Positions 35,336 to 43,674 of a stretch of 64,000 nt of DNA are shown in pieces. Under the pieces are notes generated by a model. The model searched no databases. It was not told the DNA's origin and saw nothing but the letters and a program-made list of their open reading frames with translations. The position numbers and the translations under genes are program-made. The DNA comes from CAKZNE01 sp963976435. GTDB lineage: Bacteria; Bacteroidota; Bacteroidia; Flavobacteriales; Schleiferiaceae. How positions within the stretch are numbered: the stretch's first letter is position 1; every line of letters begins with the position of its first letter. Where the stretch lies: NCBI GenBank assembly GCA_963976435.1, contig CAXBKQ010000002.1, forward strand, positions 62,001 through 126,000. The letters are read 5' to 3'.

Positions 35336-35351
35336 AGTGAGTACTTACTTA
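35336..35351. promoter_or_regulatory. Candidate TetR operator ahead of the SDR genes
   Basis: AGTGAGTACTTACTTA contains the half-site AGTGA and its inverted partner (T)TACT around GTAC. It shares the pattern AGTGAGTAnTnACTTA with the site ahead of tetR. It lies between the tetR stop and the SDR start. Confidence 0.6.
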
Positions 35352-35371
35352 TTATTTATTTCAAAAAAACT

Positions 35372-35893
35372 TTACAAATTATATTTACTTAAAATGGACT
35401 GTTTTATTGCTGTCAAATTTTTTGGCTTCCGCAATAAAACAGCCGTGGCAATACCGTCAATAATAATCATCAGACCTTCTGCTTCTGCTTCTGGGTCCTT
35501 GTAATTTAATTGTGCAAAAGCCTTTTGAAGTTCATGTCTTATAGGATCTGAGATACTTCTATCATAAGATTCCGTTTGCCATTTCAGCGAATAAATCAAA
35601 CGCCAGGCGTGATAATCTTCCTCTTCCAACCCAAAGGGCAAGGAGAGAATTCCCAAAATAAATTCCTTAGGTTCAGACTTGGCCAGAATTGGAGCATAAC
35701 TATGAAATGTTTTTTCCTTTATCTGTTCAATTAAAGCATTTAGCAATCCTTCCTTATTTCCAAAATGCCTAAAAATTAAGCCTTCAGATACTCCTGCCGA
35801 TTTAGCTATTTTGGAAGTGCTGGTGGAAGAATATCCCAATTCAGAAAATAACTGAATGGCTGATTTTAGAATTTTTTCTTTTTTAAGCGACAT
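35372..35893 (-). CDS. TetR/AcrR-family transcriptional regulator
   Basis: A 173-aa dimeric repressor. The N-terminal helix-turn-helix is clear: KEKILKSAIQLFSELGYSST, then SKIAKSAGVSEGLIFRHFGN and KEGLLNALI. The C-terminal ligand domain (EDYHAWRLIYSLKWQTE) does not reveal its ligand. It probably represses itself and the two SDR genes behind it, since an inverted repeat overlaps its promoter and a near-identical repeat precedes the SDR gene. The SDR products may remove the inducing compound; that is inference. Confidence 0.92.
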   Translation of the reverse strand: MSLKKEKILKSAIQLFSELGYSSTSTSKIAKSAGVSEGLIFRHFGNKEGLLNALIEQIKEKTFHSYAPILAKSEPKEFILGILSLPFGLEEEDYHAWRLIYSLKWQTESYDRSISDPIRHELQKAFAQLNYKDPEAEAEGLMIIIDGIATAVLLRKPKNLTAIKQSILSKYNL

Positions 35894-35898
35894 AAATT

Positions 35899-35912
35899 AG
35901 TGAGTAATCACT
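35899..35912. promoter_or_regulatory. Candidate TetR autoregulatory operator
   Basis: AGTGAGTAATCACT is a perfect inverted repeat (AGTGA, 4-base spacer, TCACT). It lies between the -7 box (35915-35922, minus) and the tetR start, where binding would block transcription. Confidence 0.7.
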
Positions 35913-35914
35913 TA

Positions 35915-35922
35915 CAAATGTA
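35915..35922 (-). promoter_or_regulatory. Candidate -7 box of tetR
   Basis: Minus-strand TACATTTG matches TAnnTTTG and abuts the inverted repeat at 35899-35912. Confidence 0.65.
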
Positions 35923-35957
35923 GTAAAAGATTTGTGATGCTAAAATTTAGTTAAGAA

Positions 35958-36311
35958 TTATTTTCCAAGATGTTCTGAAGCTGCCTTCACTATTTTTTTA
36001 GAATTGCCAATAAAAATTTGATTCTCCGAAATAATCACTGGTCTTTTTAGAAAAGTATACTCTTCCAAAATCCACTTTCGATATTCATCCTCAGAAAGTT
36101 CCCTTTCATTTAATCCCAATGAACGATATTTCATAGCTCGCCTACTAAATAGCGCTTCATAGCTCCCGGCCATTTTTGCCATTTCATCAAGCTCTTGCTC
36201 GCTAATAGCTTCTGATTTAATATCTTGAAGAACAATTTCACTTCCTGGATTTATTTCCTTAATTATTCGTTGGCAAGTGGAACAGCTAGCTAGGTGATAG
36301 ATTTTTTTCAT
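35958..36311 (-). CDS. ArsC/Spx-family thioredoxin-fold protein
   Basis: A 117-aa protein of the arsenate reductase (ArsC)/Spx family. The N-terminal redox motif is SCSTC in IYHLASCSTCQRIIKE. MAKMAGSYEALFSRRAMKYR corresponds to the LF..R part of ArsC, and FLKRPVIISENQIFIGNS holds the conserved arginine-proline region. Arsenate reduction is the annotated function, but many such small Bacteroidota proteins lack arsenic context, as here. It could equally be a stress-related protein. It is separate from the TetR gene (64 bases, no shared operator). Confidence 0.85.
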   Translation of the reverse strand: MKKIYHLASCSTCQRIIKEINPGSEIVLQDIKSEAISEQELDEMAKMAGSYEALFSRRAMKYRSLGLNERELSEDEYRKWILEEYTFLKRPVIISENQIFIGNSKKIVKAASEHLGK

Positions 36312-36334
36312 CTTACAATTATTGAATTACAAGA

Positions 36335-36508
36335 TTACAATTCTTTCTCTTTTAATTTCATAATCTCATCCATTATGGCATTGGCCTCCGCCGCTTTTAT
36401 ATCTGAGGCTGAACGATTTGTATGACTTAAGGCATAGGACTCGTCTAGTAATTTTTTATACTTCATTTCAAGTTTTTCAACTTCTGATTTTTTTCCAAAT
36501 CCAAACAT
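36335..36508 (-). CDS. Small Lacal_2735/DUF6435-type protein
   Basis: A 57-aa protein on the minus strand, start ATG at 36506-36508 and TAA at 36335-36337. It begins MFGFGKKSEVEKLEMKYKKL, continues LDESYALSHTNRSASDIKAA and ends EIMKLKEKEL. It matches the short helical Lacal_2735 family seen in many flavobacteria and some gammaproteobacteria, function unknown. Conserved features are the MFGxxKK start and SHTNRxxSDxKxAEA core. It lies between the SRPBCC and ArsC-like genes and may be co-transcribed with them. Confidence 0.82.
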   Translation of the reverse strand: MFGFGKKSEVEKLEMKYKKLLDESYALSHTNRSASDIKAAEANAIMDEIMKLKEKEL

Positions 36509-36515
36509 AAATATT

Positions 36516-36992
36516 CTATTTAAAGATTCTATCCAATACTAATTTCCGATGCGAAAAAATTTTATTCAATTTTGGAGCCACTAACACTGGGTGAAGAATC
36601 CGACCCATCCATCCTAAGGGTAGTTTATAGGAAACAATATCCTTCATTACTACACTTCCTTCACGGAGAGTAAAATGGTGTTCATGATGCCACATAGCAT
36701 AAGGTCCAAACCTTTGTTCATCGACGAACATTTTTAGATGATCAACATGGCAAATTTCGCTAATCCAATTCGTTCGAATTCCGGGAAATATTCCTACCGA
36801 ATAAGATATGATTTGTCCGGAATACATTGGCTCAGGATCTTTACCGGTGATTTGAAAACCCATTTCTTTTGGAGTGATTTTTTCAAGGTTTTTAGGAGAG
36901 GAAAAAAATTCCCAAGCTTCTTCCAATCCTATTTCCAATTCCTGTTCAACCTCCATCCTGTAAATTCCAGAATGTTTCTTAATTTCTATCAA
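36516..36992 (-). CDS. SRPBCC-family (START-like) protein
   Basis: A 158-aa helix-grip protein of the SRPBCC/polyketide-cyclase-like superfamily, probably binding a hydrophobic ligand. Features: the N-terminal ELEIGLEEAWEFFSSPKNLE, ITPKEMGFQITG, MYSGQIISYSVGIFPG, WHHEHHF and a C-terminal VLVAPKLNKIFSHRKLVLDR. Members of this group (COG4276) are often annotated as ligand-binding or cell-division inhibitor-like proteins without proof. The frame begins with TTG; the next ATG, at 36956, would remove the first strand, so I keep the long form. It may be co-transcribed with the 57-aa gene 7 bases downstream. Confidence 0.8.
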   Translation of the reverse strand: MIEIKKHSGIYRMEVEQELEIGLEEAWEFFSSPKNLEKITPKEMGFQITGKDPEPMYSGQIISYSVGIFPGIRTNWISEICHVDHLKMFVDEQRFGPYAMWHHEHHFTLREGSVVMKDIVSYKLPLGWMGRILHPVLVAPKLNKIFSHRKLVLDRIFK

Positions 36993-37046
36993 CTTAAGTG
37001 CTTTCTTTTACAACATTTAAGTCTGGCAATTGTTTAGTTCAAAAAA

Positions 37047-37073
37047 AAATCTCGGAAATAAATCCGAGATTTT
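37047..37073 (-). terminator. Terminator downstream of the double-membrane protein gene
   Basis: AAATCTCGG (37047-37055) pairs with CCGAGATTT (37064-37072). Read on the minus strand the stem is followed by a run of T, as expected for a rho-independent terminator of the gene ending at 37114. Confidence 0.8.
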
Positions 37074-37113
37074 AATTCTAATTTTCGTTAGGCAGATTTT
37101 GCTTTTTCTTGTG

Positions 37114-38829
37114 TTAAAAGTTATAAGCCAAACCAATACTCATTCCTAATCGATAATACCTTTGACGGATACTAGAATTCTGCTCAAAACTCGAATTCAA
37201 CTGAAAGCTACTAATAGCATTTGCCCTAACACTAAAGCTTCTTGTAATAAAGCAATCTATCCCAGCTTCAAATAGGTAATTATATTGGAGAGGTGCTACC
37301 CAATCACTATTAGATAGACGCACATCACTTAAATTGGTTGCTTGCTCATTGAGATATCTGAAATTTGTATTAATAGGAATTCCCAATGAAAGTCCTGTTT
37401 TCAGCCAAGGTTTGATTCTTCCCGCGCCGAATCTATATCCAACCGTGAAGGGTATTTCCAAATACTGCCAATTGGTCTTACCATTATTCTGCAGAACTGA
37501 ACTATCACCGTCCTCAGTAATAACAGTATAATTCCAATGGCCCTGATTAATTCCGGTAATGATCCTCACTGAATCTAAGCCTACTATATTATTAAACTCA
37601 GCCGGGGATGAATTTCTTCCGTCAATTCTCATGGTGTCTCTACTACTAATGTTATAATCCAATTCCTCACCATATTCAGCCCTAGCAAGTCCAAATCCGA
37701 ATGTCCAGTGATTATCTAGAAAATAATCAATTTTAAAACCACTTGCACTGGTCCAAATGGACTTTTCCTCATTATTCCTTTTTTCTAAATAATCCCCATT
37801 TTCTGCCAATAAAAATTTATCCACATAGGAATAAGCAGCCCAAAGGGAAATTGAAAACCTCTCTCTGGAAAATAGTTGATAATCTGATATACTATTATCC
37901 AATTCATTTTCTAAAAAGGCAAAATGCTCCTTCCTCAAATTACTCTTCTTCATCCCTGTATTTGAAGATTCGGAATCTGGATCAGAGTCAGAAGGAGTTT
38001 CCGATTCGGAGGGAAGGAGAATATCTTGATTTTCAGGGGGAGTTTGAGTTTGGTTTGGGGAATTTTGAGTAGAACTGGGAGGGCTTGGAGGCACATCTGT
38101 CTTAGGCTCAGTCTCTGTATCTTTAGATGGAACATTCATTTTATCCCTATTATTAGTCTCATCTCCTTGATTATCCCCATCATTTGAAACATCCACATTC
38201 TCACCATCCCCTATATTAGGCTTAATTTCTTCATTTGGTCTATTTTCTACGGGTTCATCGTCATTTTTATCTTCCGTAGAATTTTCAACCGAAGCATTTT
38301 CGTTTATTTCAGGTTTGCTGAATGAATTAGTTTTGACCTGCTCCGGTATTGTTGCAATAAGTCCCGCTTTTTCTACTTCTTTATCAGCTTGTCTATCTTG
38401 CTCAACTTTTGCATCATCCTCATTGTGACCTGAAGTTTCGTAATCTTTAGATTCCCCGCTAGAGCTAGCCGTATTTTCATTAGATATTAGGGAATTCATA
38501 TTCACAGGAATTGATTTTTCAATCTTTGAGTTTTCTGTGTTTTGAAATTCCTCTTTATTTTCAATTATTGGATTTTGACCATTGGTATTAAAATTTTCCG
38601 CTGCAGGAAGTTCAGCAGAATTATTAAAATACCAAATGCTTGCTGGAATAATCAGCAGTGCTAAAGCCATAAATAGTAATTTACTAGCTCCGAAGCCAGC
38701 TTTCGTTTTTGCCAAAGGAAACTCCTTATCCAACAATGGCTGAGCCTTTTCCCAACCTGCTTCCTTCAGGCTGCTGGGGAATTTTTTATTCCCCAATTTA
38801 TCTTTGTATTTATCGTCTATCCAATTCAC
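37114..38829 (-). CDS. Predicted double-membrane-spanning anti-sigma factor with C-terminal beta-barrel
   Basis: A 571-aa protein starting with GTG in a GTGA overlap with the upstream sigma-factor gene. Order of parts: a short cytoplasmic segment (residues 1-46, NWIDDKYKDKLGNKKFPSSL and beyond), one membrane helix (about 48-67, LLFMALALLIIPASIWYF), a long disordered acidic Asn/Glu/Ser/Pro-rich linker (about 70-300), and an outer-membrane porin-type barrel (about 305-571, ending YYRLGMSIGLAYNF). This layout fits the dual membrane-spanning anti-sigma factors (Dma) described in Bacteroides, where the linker crosses the periplasm. Its job is probably to hold the co-encoded ECF sigma factor in response to envelope state. 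The N-terminal segment is short, so direct sigma binding is inference. Confidence 0.8.
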   Translation of the reverse strand: MNWIDDKYKDKLGNKKFPSSLKEAGWEKAQPLLDKEFPLAKTKAGFGASKLLFMALALLIIPASIWYFNNSAELPAAENFNTNGQNPIIENKEEFQNTENSKIEKSIPVNMNSLISNENTASSSGESKDYETSGHNEDDAKVEQDRQADKEVEKAGLIATIPEQVKTNSFSKPEINENASVENSTEDKNDDEPVENRPNEEIKPNIGDGENVDVSNDGDNQGDETNNRDKMNVPSKDTETEPKTDVPPSPPSSTQNSPNQTQTPPENQDILLPSESETPSDSDPDSESSNTGMKKSNLRKEHFAFLENELDNSISDYQLFSRERFSISLWAAYSYVDKFLLAENGDYLEKRNNEEKSIWTSASGFKIDYFLDNHWTFGFGLARAEYGEELDYNISSRDTMRIDGRNSSPAEFNNIVGLDSVRIITGINQGHWNYTVITEDGDSSVLQNNGKTNWQYLEIPFTVGYRFGAGRIKPWLKTGLSLGIPINTNFRYLNEQATNLSDVRLSNSDWVAPLQYNYLFEAGIDCFITRSFSVRANAISSFQLNSSFEQNSSIRQRYYRLGMSIGLAYNF

Positions 38830-39386
38830 GCCTTTTTCATTCCAAATTCATTAGTAGATAATTGAGCCTGTAGCTTTTTACGAGCTGAGGCTAAATGTCG
38901 TATTGATGTTCTCTCCGAAATGCCCAGGCTTTCTGCAATTTCTTTATGGGCATATCCGTCTATGGCATATAAATTAAAAACCGCCTTTTCATCTTCTTTC
39001 AAAGATTCCATTAGGTGTTCTAAATATTCATTTTCAATCCAGTCTGTGCTTTCCGCACCATTGTGAACTACTGTTAAGTTTTCTATTTCATCCGCATCCC
39101 TATTGAAGACTTCAGAATGCCTACGTTTTTTTCGATAAGCATCGATAGCCTCGTTTACGGTAATTCTTTTAAACCAGGGAGTAAAGGAATATTCGGGGTT
39201 ATAGGTGTCCAACTTTTTTAAAACTTTAATAAATGAGAGATTTAAAATTTCCAATGCTGAATCTTGATCCTTTTCATAACGGATACAAATCCCCATCATA
39301 TGGTCAAAGCAATACTCGTACAATCGAAATTGTGCTTTCCGATCGTTTTTTAAACACCCGTTTATTACTTCAATAATTTCGTTCAC
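38826..39386 (-). CDS. ECF-type RNA polymerase sigma factor
   Basis: A 186-aa group 4 sigma factor. Region 2: RLYEYCFDHMMGICIRYEKD and TYNPEYSFTPWFKRITVNEA (core-binding and -10 recognition); region 4: LESLKEDEKAV type AVFNLYAIDGYAHKEIAESL, then GISERTSIRHLASARKKLQ, a clear helix-turn-helix. It is the first gene of a two-gene operon with the double-membrane protein, its likely regulator. I find no exact housekeeping -7 box upstream, which would be compatible with self-activation. Confidence 0.9.
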   Translation of the reverse strand: MNEIIEVINGCLKNDRKAQFRLYEYCFDHMMGICIRYEKDQDSALEILNLSFIKVLKKLDTYNPEYSFTPWFKRITVNEAIDAYRKKRRHSEVFNRDADEIENLTVVHNGAESTDWIENEYLEHLMESLKEDEKAVFNLYAIDGYAHKEIAESLGISERTSIRHLASARKKLQAQLSTNEFGMKKA

Positions 39387-39434
39387 TAATAGTCTTCTCT
39401 CAAATAATCATCAATTTTATGGGTAATTAGCGGA

Positions 39435-39467
39435 CAAAGCTCAATGCTTAAAAACAAAAGAGCTTTG
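39435..39467 (-). terminator. Hairpin downstream of the first PKD gene
   Basis: CAAAGCTC (39435-39442) and GAGCTTTG (39460-39467) form an 8-bp stem with a 17-base loop, between the PKD gene ending at 39478 and the ECF sigma start. No T-run follows, so termination is uncertain. Confidence 0.4.
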
Positions 39468-39477
39468 CCCCCTAAAC

Positions 39478-40986
39478 CTACCACCTACTTATCTTCAGTT
39501 TTGAATTAAAAACTGAACTATTACTATTAATAGAGATCAAATAAATACCATTTTTAAGGCTGGAAACATCTATAATCTCCCCGCCTATAGTTTCTTTATC
39601 TATACCGCCTTTCAAAACCAAATTTCCCCTGATATCAAATACCTCCCAGCTTAAATCTTCATTTTGATGGCCTTTACATAATACTTTCACAAAATCATTT
39701 GCTGGGTTTGGAAAAATCTCTAAAGACTCTTTGGCGAACTCTTCAATTCCAATGCTTAATGGATTTAAAATATTCAATACAAAACCTGTATTATATTTTC
39801 CTAGACTTCCATTGGCCCGTACAATAAGGGAATCGCAATAGGTTTGAATACAAGTATCTCCAAAAGAATTTATAGACCTAATACTTAAGCAAAGCTCATA
39901 ATTCCCATGGCTACTATATTGATGGCTAGGGTAGGCCTGGCTGGATGAGTTTCCGTCACCAAAATCCCAGAAATAGGAATTATTGCTATTCTTATTTAAA
40001 GAATCTCCTAAATTCCAAACATATACAACCCCTGCATAAGAATTTACACTGTCAATGATAAATTCAATTTGACAAAAATCTGTTGGTCCAGAAACTCTTA
40101 CTTGCTTGCAAATAGAATCGCTACAAACCAAAATGCCCTGATCTAAGACATATAAAAATTGACAAACCGTATAATTTCCACTAAAAGAATAGGTATGACT
40201 AAGTGTATCCCCAAAACCAAAACTTCCATCACCAAAATCCCAAACAATGGAATCTGTATAATTGGAACTTCTAGGATTAAAATTACTACTATCATTAAAG
40301 GTTATCGCTCGACTAGCACTACTATCAATATCCCATGAAAAGTCTGCCTGACAAGTAACTGGAATAGAGTTTATAATAACCGTATCGCAATATGTATCTG
40401 AACAAATTTGGCTACCACCTGGGCCTACAAGGCTAATGGTTAAACAAACCATAAAGGTTCCAGGGCCATTATATATATGTGTAAAAGATCCCATTGGGGA
40501 GGAGCTGCTACTGCTTCCATCACCGAAATCCCAAGTCCTAACTATGCTATTGCCAGGGCTTGCATTTTGTACAAAACTGGAATCCAAAAATAAAACAGCA
40601 TTAGGATTGCTAGCAGAAGCTGACCAAGTGAAATCGGAAACGCAGCTTGTTGGAAAAGAAATATTTATTGTTGCACAAATAGAATCAAAACAAAGACTAG
40701 CTCCTTGGCTATTTGTGACATCCATTTGCAAACAAACCAAATAACTACCCGGTGAATTATACACATGACTGGGGTTCATTTGATTGGAAAAATTCCCGTC
40801 ACCAAAAGACCAGAAATATTTAATAGAATCGAAATTGGAAATACCTGTGCTTGAGGTATTCGTGAATTGGTAAAGAAATGAATTAACAGGACTGTTACTG
40901 AAATTAAAGCTAGCTGTACAGTTTTGAGCATTAGACGTAAATCCAAAACAGCACAATACTAAAACTGTAAAAAATATTTTTTTCAT
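39478..40986 (-). CDS. Secreted PKD-repeat protein with T9SS type A sorting domain
   Basis: A 502-aa cell-surface or secreted protein. Signal peptide MKKIFFTVLVLCCFGFTSNA-Q. Four PKD-like immunoglobulin domains follow, each with the W(S/D)FGDG core and a His-X-Tyr (HVY, HIY, HTY, HQY) strand, plus conserved Cys pairs (for example CSDTYCDTV) that probably form disulfides. The last 80 residues are a T9SS type A sorting domain: LEIFPNPANDFVKV, GNLVLKGG and GIYLISINS. PorT in this window supplies part of the export machine. The ATG at 40986 is chosen over 41007 because it starts the signal peptide. Its binding partner is unknown. Confidence 0.88.
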   Translation of the reverse strand: MKKIFFTVLVLCCFGFTSNAQNCTASFNFSNSPVNSFLYQFTNTSSTGISNFDSIKYFWSFGDGNFSNQMNPSHVYNSPGSYLVCLQMDVTNSQGASLCFDSICATINISFPTSCVSDFTWSASASNPNAVLFLDSSFVQNASPGNSIVRTWDFGDGSSSSSSPMGSFTHIYNGPGTFMVCLTISLVGPGGSQICSDTYCDTVIINSIPVTCQADFSWDIDSSASRAITFNDSSNFNPRSSNYTDSIVWDFGDGSFGFGDTLSHTYSFSGNYTVCQFLYVLDQGILVCSDSICKQVRVSGPTDFCQIEFIIDSVNSYAGVVYVWNLGDSLNKNSNNSYFWDFGDGNSSSQAYPSHQYSSHGNYELCLSIRSINSFGDTCIQTYCDSLIVRANGSLGKYNTGFVLNILNPLSIGIEEFAKESLEIFPNPANDFVKVLCKGHQNEDLSWEVFDIRGNLVLKGGIDKETIGGEIIDVSSLKNGIYLISINSNSSVFNSKLKISRW

Positions 40987-41085
40987 AATTACAAGATAGC
41001 TTTTCAATGATTATACGAAACTCGCAAGTAGTTTAGGACAATATTTTCTCTATAATTTTTTGAAAATATAGTATAAGCAAAAAAA

Positions 41086-41116
41086 AAAGGTGCTTCTAAA
41101 AAAAAGAAGCACCTTT
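41086..41116 (-). terminator. Terminator of the second PKD gene
   Basis: AAAGGTGCTTCT (41086-41097) pairs perfectly with AGAAGCACCTTT (41105-41116); on the minus strand a T-run follows. Confidence 0.88.
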
Positions 41117-41147
41117 CTTAAATTGGTAATTAATTACCGAGAGAAAA

Positions 41148-42377
41148 TTATTTAATTATCTGAAGTTTATGTTGGTATACCTTTTCTCCATCACTAAGAT
41201 TGATTAAGTAAATACCAGTATTTAATTCGGATAAATCAAGTTTAGAAGAAGCTTGAGAAATTTGACCATTTGCCAATTCCATTCCTTTAAGGTCAAAAAC
41301 GGACCATTCTAATTCACCTTCAAACTTGGTTCCTAAGTCTAGGTTTATTTCACCATTACTAGGATTTGGATACAGGTCTAGATTAGACAATATATTTTCA
41401 TTTAGACCAATTGTTGCAGGATCCAATACGTTAAGGACAAAACCTGGGCCATTAGTTTTATAATAAACATTACCTAGGCTATCAACTCCAATGGTATGGC
41501 AATAGGTATCCATGCAGGTATCAAGAGTACTATAATCTACAGAAACTATAGTTAAGCATAGGTTATAAATTCCAGAACTAGCATATTGGTGAACTGGATA
41601 GGCTTGAGTAGATGAATTTCCATCACCAAAATCCCAATAGTATGATGTAGAAATAGAACTTGAAGTTAATGGGCTTGAATTATTGTAAATGAAAAATCCT
41701 GTAGAATTTGTGGCTGAAGAATCCACATAAAAAGAGGCATTACACCAACTTGGAATCACCGGATTATTATTTGGAACATAAACAGTATCACAATAGGAAT
41801 CAGTACAAGCTTGTCCTCCAGGGTTTACAACAGAAATAGTTAAACATGCTACATAAGTTCCAGGTTGAGAATAGGTGTATTGATGCCAAAAATTGCTAGT
41901 TACTGAATTATTACCATCACCATAATCCCAGCTATATGTTGTTGTTGCGCTAGCTGTTCCTTGTTGATATGCACCAAAGGTCATGGTTAATGGAGCTGCG
42001 CTAGTATCTAACCAAGAGTAAAAATTCGCGGAACAGCTCACTGGGTTTCCTCCTCCAGCAATTACTATGGTATCACAATAATTATCAGAACAAAAAAGGT
42101 TGGCTGCAGAATCTGCAAAGTATACGTTTAAGCAAACTACATAGGTTCCTGCGGCATTATATGTATGATTTGGATTTGTTGCTGTACTTGTATTTCCATC
42201 ATCAAAATTCCAATAATAATATACAGATCCACCTGGAGTTGTAGTTGTGGTTGATGTATTGGTAAAGCTTACAGCCGATCCATTAATTGAGGATGTATAG
42301 CTAGACAAACAGTTTTGGGCCATTGCTCCAGCTGTGAACAGCAAGGAGAAAATTGTAGAGATAATTAATTTTTTCAT
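41148..42377 (-). CDS. Secreted PKD-repeat protein with T9SS type A sorting domain
   Basis: A 409-aa paralogue of its neighbours. Signal peptide MKKLIISTIFSLLFTAGAMA-Q; three PKD-like domains (YYYWNFDDGN, YSWDYGDGNN, YYWDFGDGNS) with Cys-rich closing strands (CSDNYCDTIVI, CTDSYCDTVYV, CMDTYCHTIGV); a linker GPGFVLNVLDPATIGLNEN; and a C-terminal sorting domain with LDLYPNPSNGEINL and GIYLINLSDG. The body is rich in Ser, Thr, Asn and Tyr. A terminator follows, so it is transcribed separately. The likely location is the outer surface. Confidence 0.88.
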   Translation of the reverse strand: MKKLIISTIFSLLFTAGAMAQNCLSSYTSSINGSAVSFTNTSTTTTTPGGSVYYYWNFDDGNTSTATNPNHTYNAAGTYVVCLNVYFADSAANLFCSDNYCDTIVIAGGGNPVSCSANFYSWLDTSAAPLTMTFGAYQQGTASATTTYSWDYGDGNNSVTSNFWHQYTYSQPGTYVACLTISVVNPGGQACTDSYCDTVYVPNNNPVIPSWCNASFYVDSSATNSTGFFIYNNSSPLTSSSISTSYYWDFGDGNSSTQAYPVHQYASSGIYNLCLTIVSVDYSTLDTCMDTYCHTIGVDSLGNVYYKTNGPGFVLNVLDPATIGLNENILSNLDLYPNPSNGEINLDLGTKFEGELEWSVFDLKGMELANGQISQASSKLDLSELNTGIYLINLSDGEKVYQHKLQIIK

Positions 42378-42489
42378 TTCGAATTTGATTTAATTGAATT
42401 TAATCGTTTACACTATCTATACGATGAAAGGAATACATACAAGACACAAATCTGCAATTTTATTTTAAGTATTTTCAAATCCATAAAAA

Positions 42490-42518
42490 AAGGCCAATGA
42501 ATATCCATCATTGGCCTT
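42490..42518 (-). terminator. Terminator of the third PKD gene
   Basis: AAGGCCAATGA (42490-42500) pairs with TCATTGGCCTT (42508-42518); a T-run follows on the minus strand. Confidence 0.88.
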
Positions 42519-42546
42519 CCTTTTAGTAGGGAAAATAGGGCTTAGA

Positions 42547-43488
42547 CTATTTTACTATTTGCAATTTATGATTTGAAACAGAAGCTCCGCTTTCAATTCT
42601 CAATACATAAATTCCATTATTTAAGTTGGCTAAACTAATATCAGAGCGAACCTCAGAAATTTCGCCTTCTCCTAATTTAGCGCCTTTTAAATCAAAAATT
42701 GACCAGTTTACTTCACCATCAATAGATGCTCCTAGATCAATGCTCACTTTATCTGAAGCTGGGTTTGGGAAAAATGAAACTTGGTTTAGTACATTTTCAT
42801 TCATTCCTACTGTGGCTGGGTCAAAAACATTTAGTTTAAACCCTGGACCATTTTTGTAAAACACATTTCCAGTACTATCCACGCCCATTAACATGCAATA
42901 GGTATCGGTACATGTGCGACCCGAGTCGCTAACGGCGATGGTTAGGCAAACATTATACAAGCCAGAACTTGCATACTGATGACTTGGATATTGAAGTGAA
43001 GAAGTATTTCCATCACCAAAATCCCATGCATAAGCTACCATAGCAGTAGCACTAGCCACTGGAGTAGAATTATTATAAATATTAATACCTGATGCATTGG
43101 TGGTATTTGAATCTACCCAAAATGAAGCATTACAACTTAATGGGTTTGGAACTGATCCTGTTACTGTTAGATTCACGCAAGTAGAGTCATAACAAGACCA
43201 CTGGCCATTAGAATCCACTTCTGCAACTATCATACAAACCATATAAGTTCCAGCTGCAGAATAAGTATGAGTTGGGCTCATCACTGTAGAGGAGTTTCCA
43301 TCACCAAAATACCAATCATATATTGTAGTATGAGTAGGTAAATTAGAAGTGGTAGAGGAATTTGTAAACTGAACCATTAAGGGGTTTGCGGGAGAGTTTG
43401 AATAGGAAAACTGCGCAAAACAGTTCTGAGCATAAGCTCCTGCCACCATGAGCAGAGATAATAAACTTGTTGTAATTAATTTTTTCAT
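42547..43488 (-). CDS. Secreted PKD-repeat protein with T9SS type A sorting domain
   Basis: A 313-aa protein, closest to the 409-aa neighbour but with two PKD-like domains (YDWYFGDGNS, YAWDFGDGNT). Signal peptide MKKLITTSLLSLLMVAGAYA-Q. The linker GPGFKLNVFDPATVGMNEN is nearly the same as in the neighbour. The sorting domain has VSFFPNPASDKVSI and GIYVLRIESG. The longest frame starts at 43575, but a -7 box at 43573-43580 overlaps that codon, so the ATG at 43488 is right. The three genes look like tandem duplicates that gained or lost PKD modules. Confidence 0.9.
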   Translation of the reverse strand: MKKLITTSLLSLLMVAGAYAQNCFAQFSYSNSPANPLMVQFTNSSTTSNLPTHTTIYDWYFGDGNSSTVMSPTHTYSAAGTYMVCMIVAEVDSNGQWSCYDSTCVNLTVTGSVPNPLSCNASFWVDSNTTNASGINIYNNSTPVASATAMVAYAWDFGDGNTSSLQYPSHQYASSGLYNVCLTIAVSDSGRTCTDTYCMLMGVDSTGNVFYKNGPGFKLNVFDPATVGMNENVLNQVSFFPNPASDKVSIDLGASIDGEVNWSIFDLKGAKLGEGEISEVRSDISLANLNNGIYVLRIESGASVSNHKLQIVK

Positions 43489-43572
43489 GTTTTTAATTTT
43501 AATTGATATTTGATTGGAGGGATATTTAAGCATCCTTGATAGGTATACGGATTTAAGAATTTCAAGGTGACA

Positions 43573-43580
43573 CAAAACTA
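43573..43580 (-). promoter_or_regulatory. Candidate -7 box for the third PKD gene
   Basis: Minus-strand TAGTTTTG matches TAnnTTTG, 85 bases before the ATG at 43488. Confidence 0.5.
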
Positions 43581-43623
43581 CTATTAATTATTTAACCCCT
43601 TGAATAGTAGCGAATTAAAAAAA

Positions 43624-43641
43624 CCTCAGATAAATCCGAGG
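43624..43641 (-). terminator. Terminator of typA
   Basis: CCTCAGAT (43624-43631) and ATCCGAGG (43634-43641) pair over 8 bases (one G-T) with a 2-base loop as drawn; on the minus strand TTTTTTTAATT follows. Confidence 0.8.
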
Positions 43642-43674
43642 CTTTCACTTAATTGCTAATACTTGTTCAAATTC

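Noticed and set aside
43489..43575. Longer N-terminus for the third PKD protein
   Set aside because: The extra 29 residues precede a perfect signal peptide, and the promoter box overlaps the would-be start codon.
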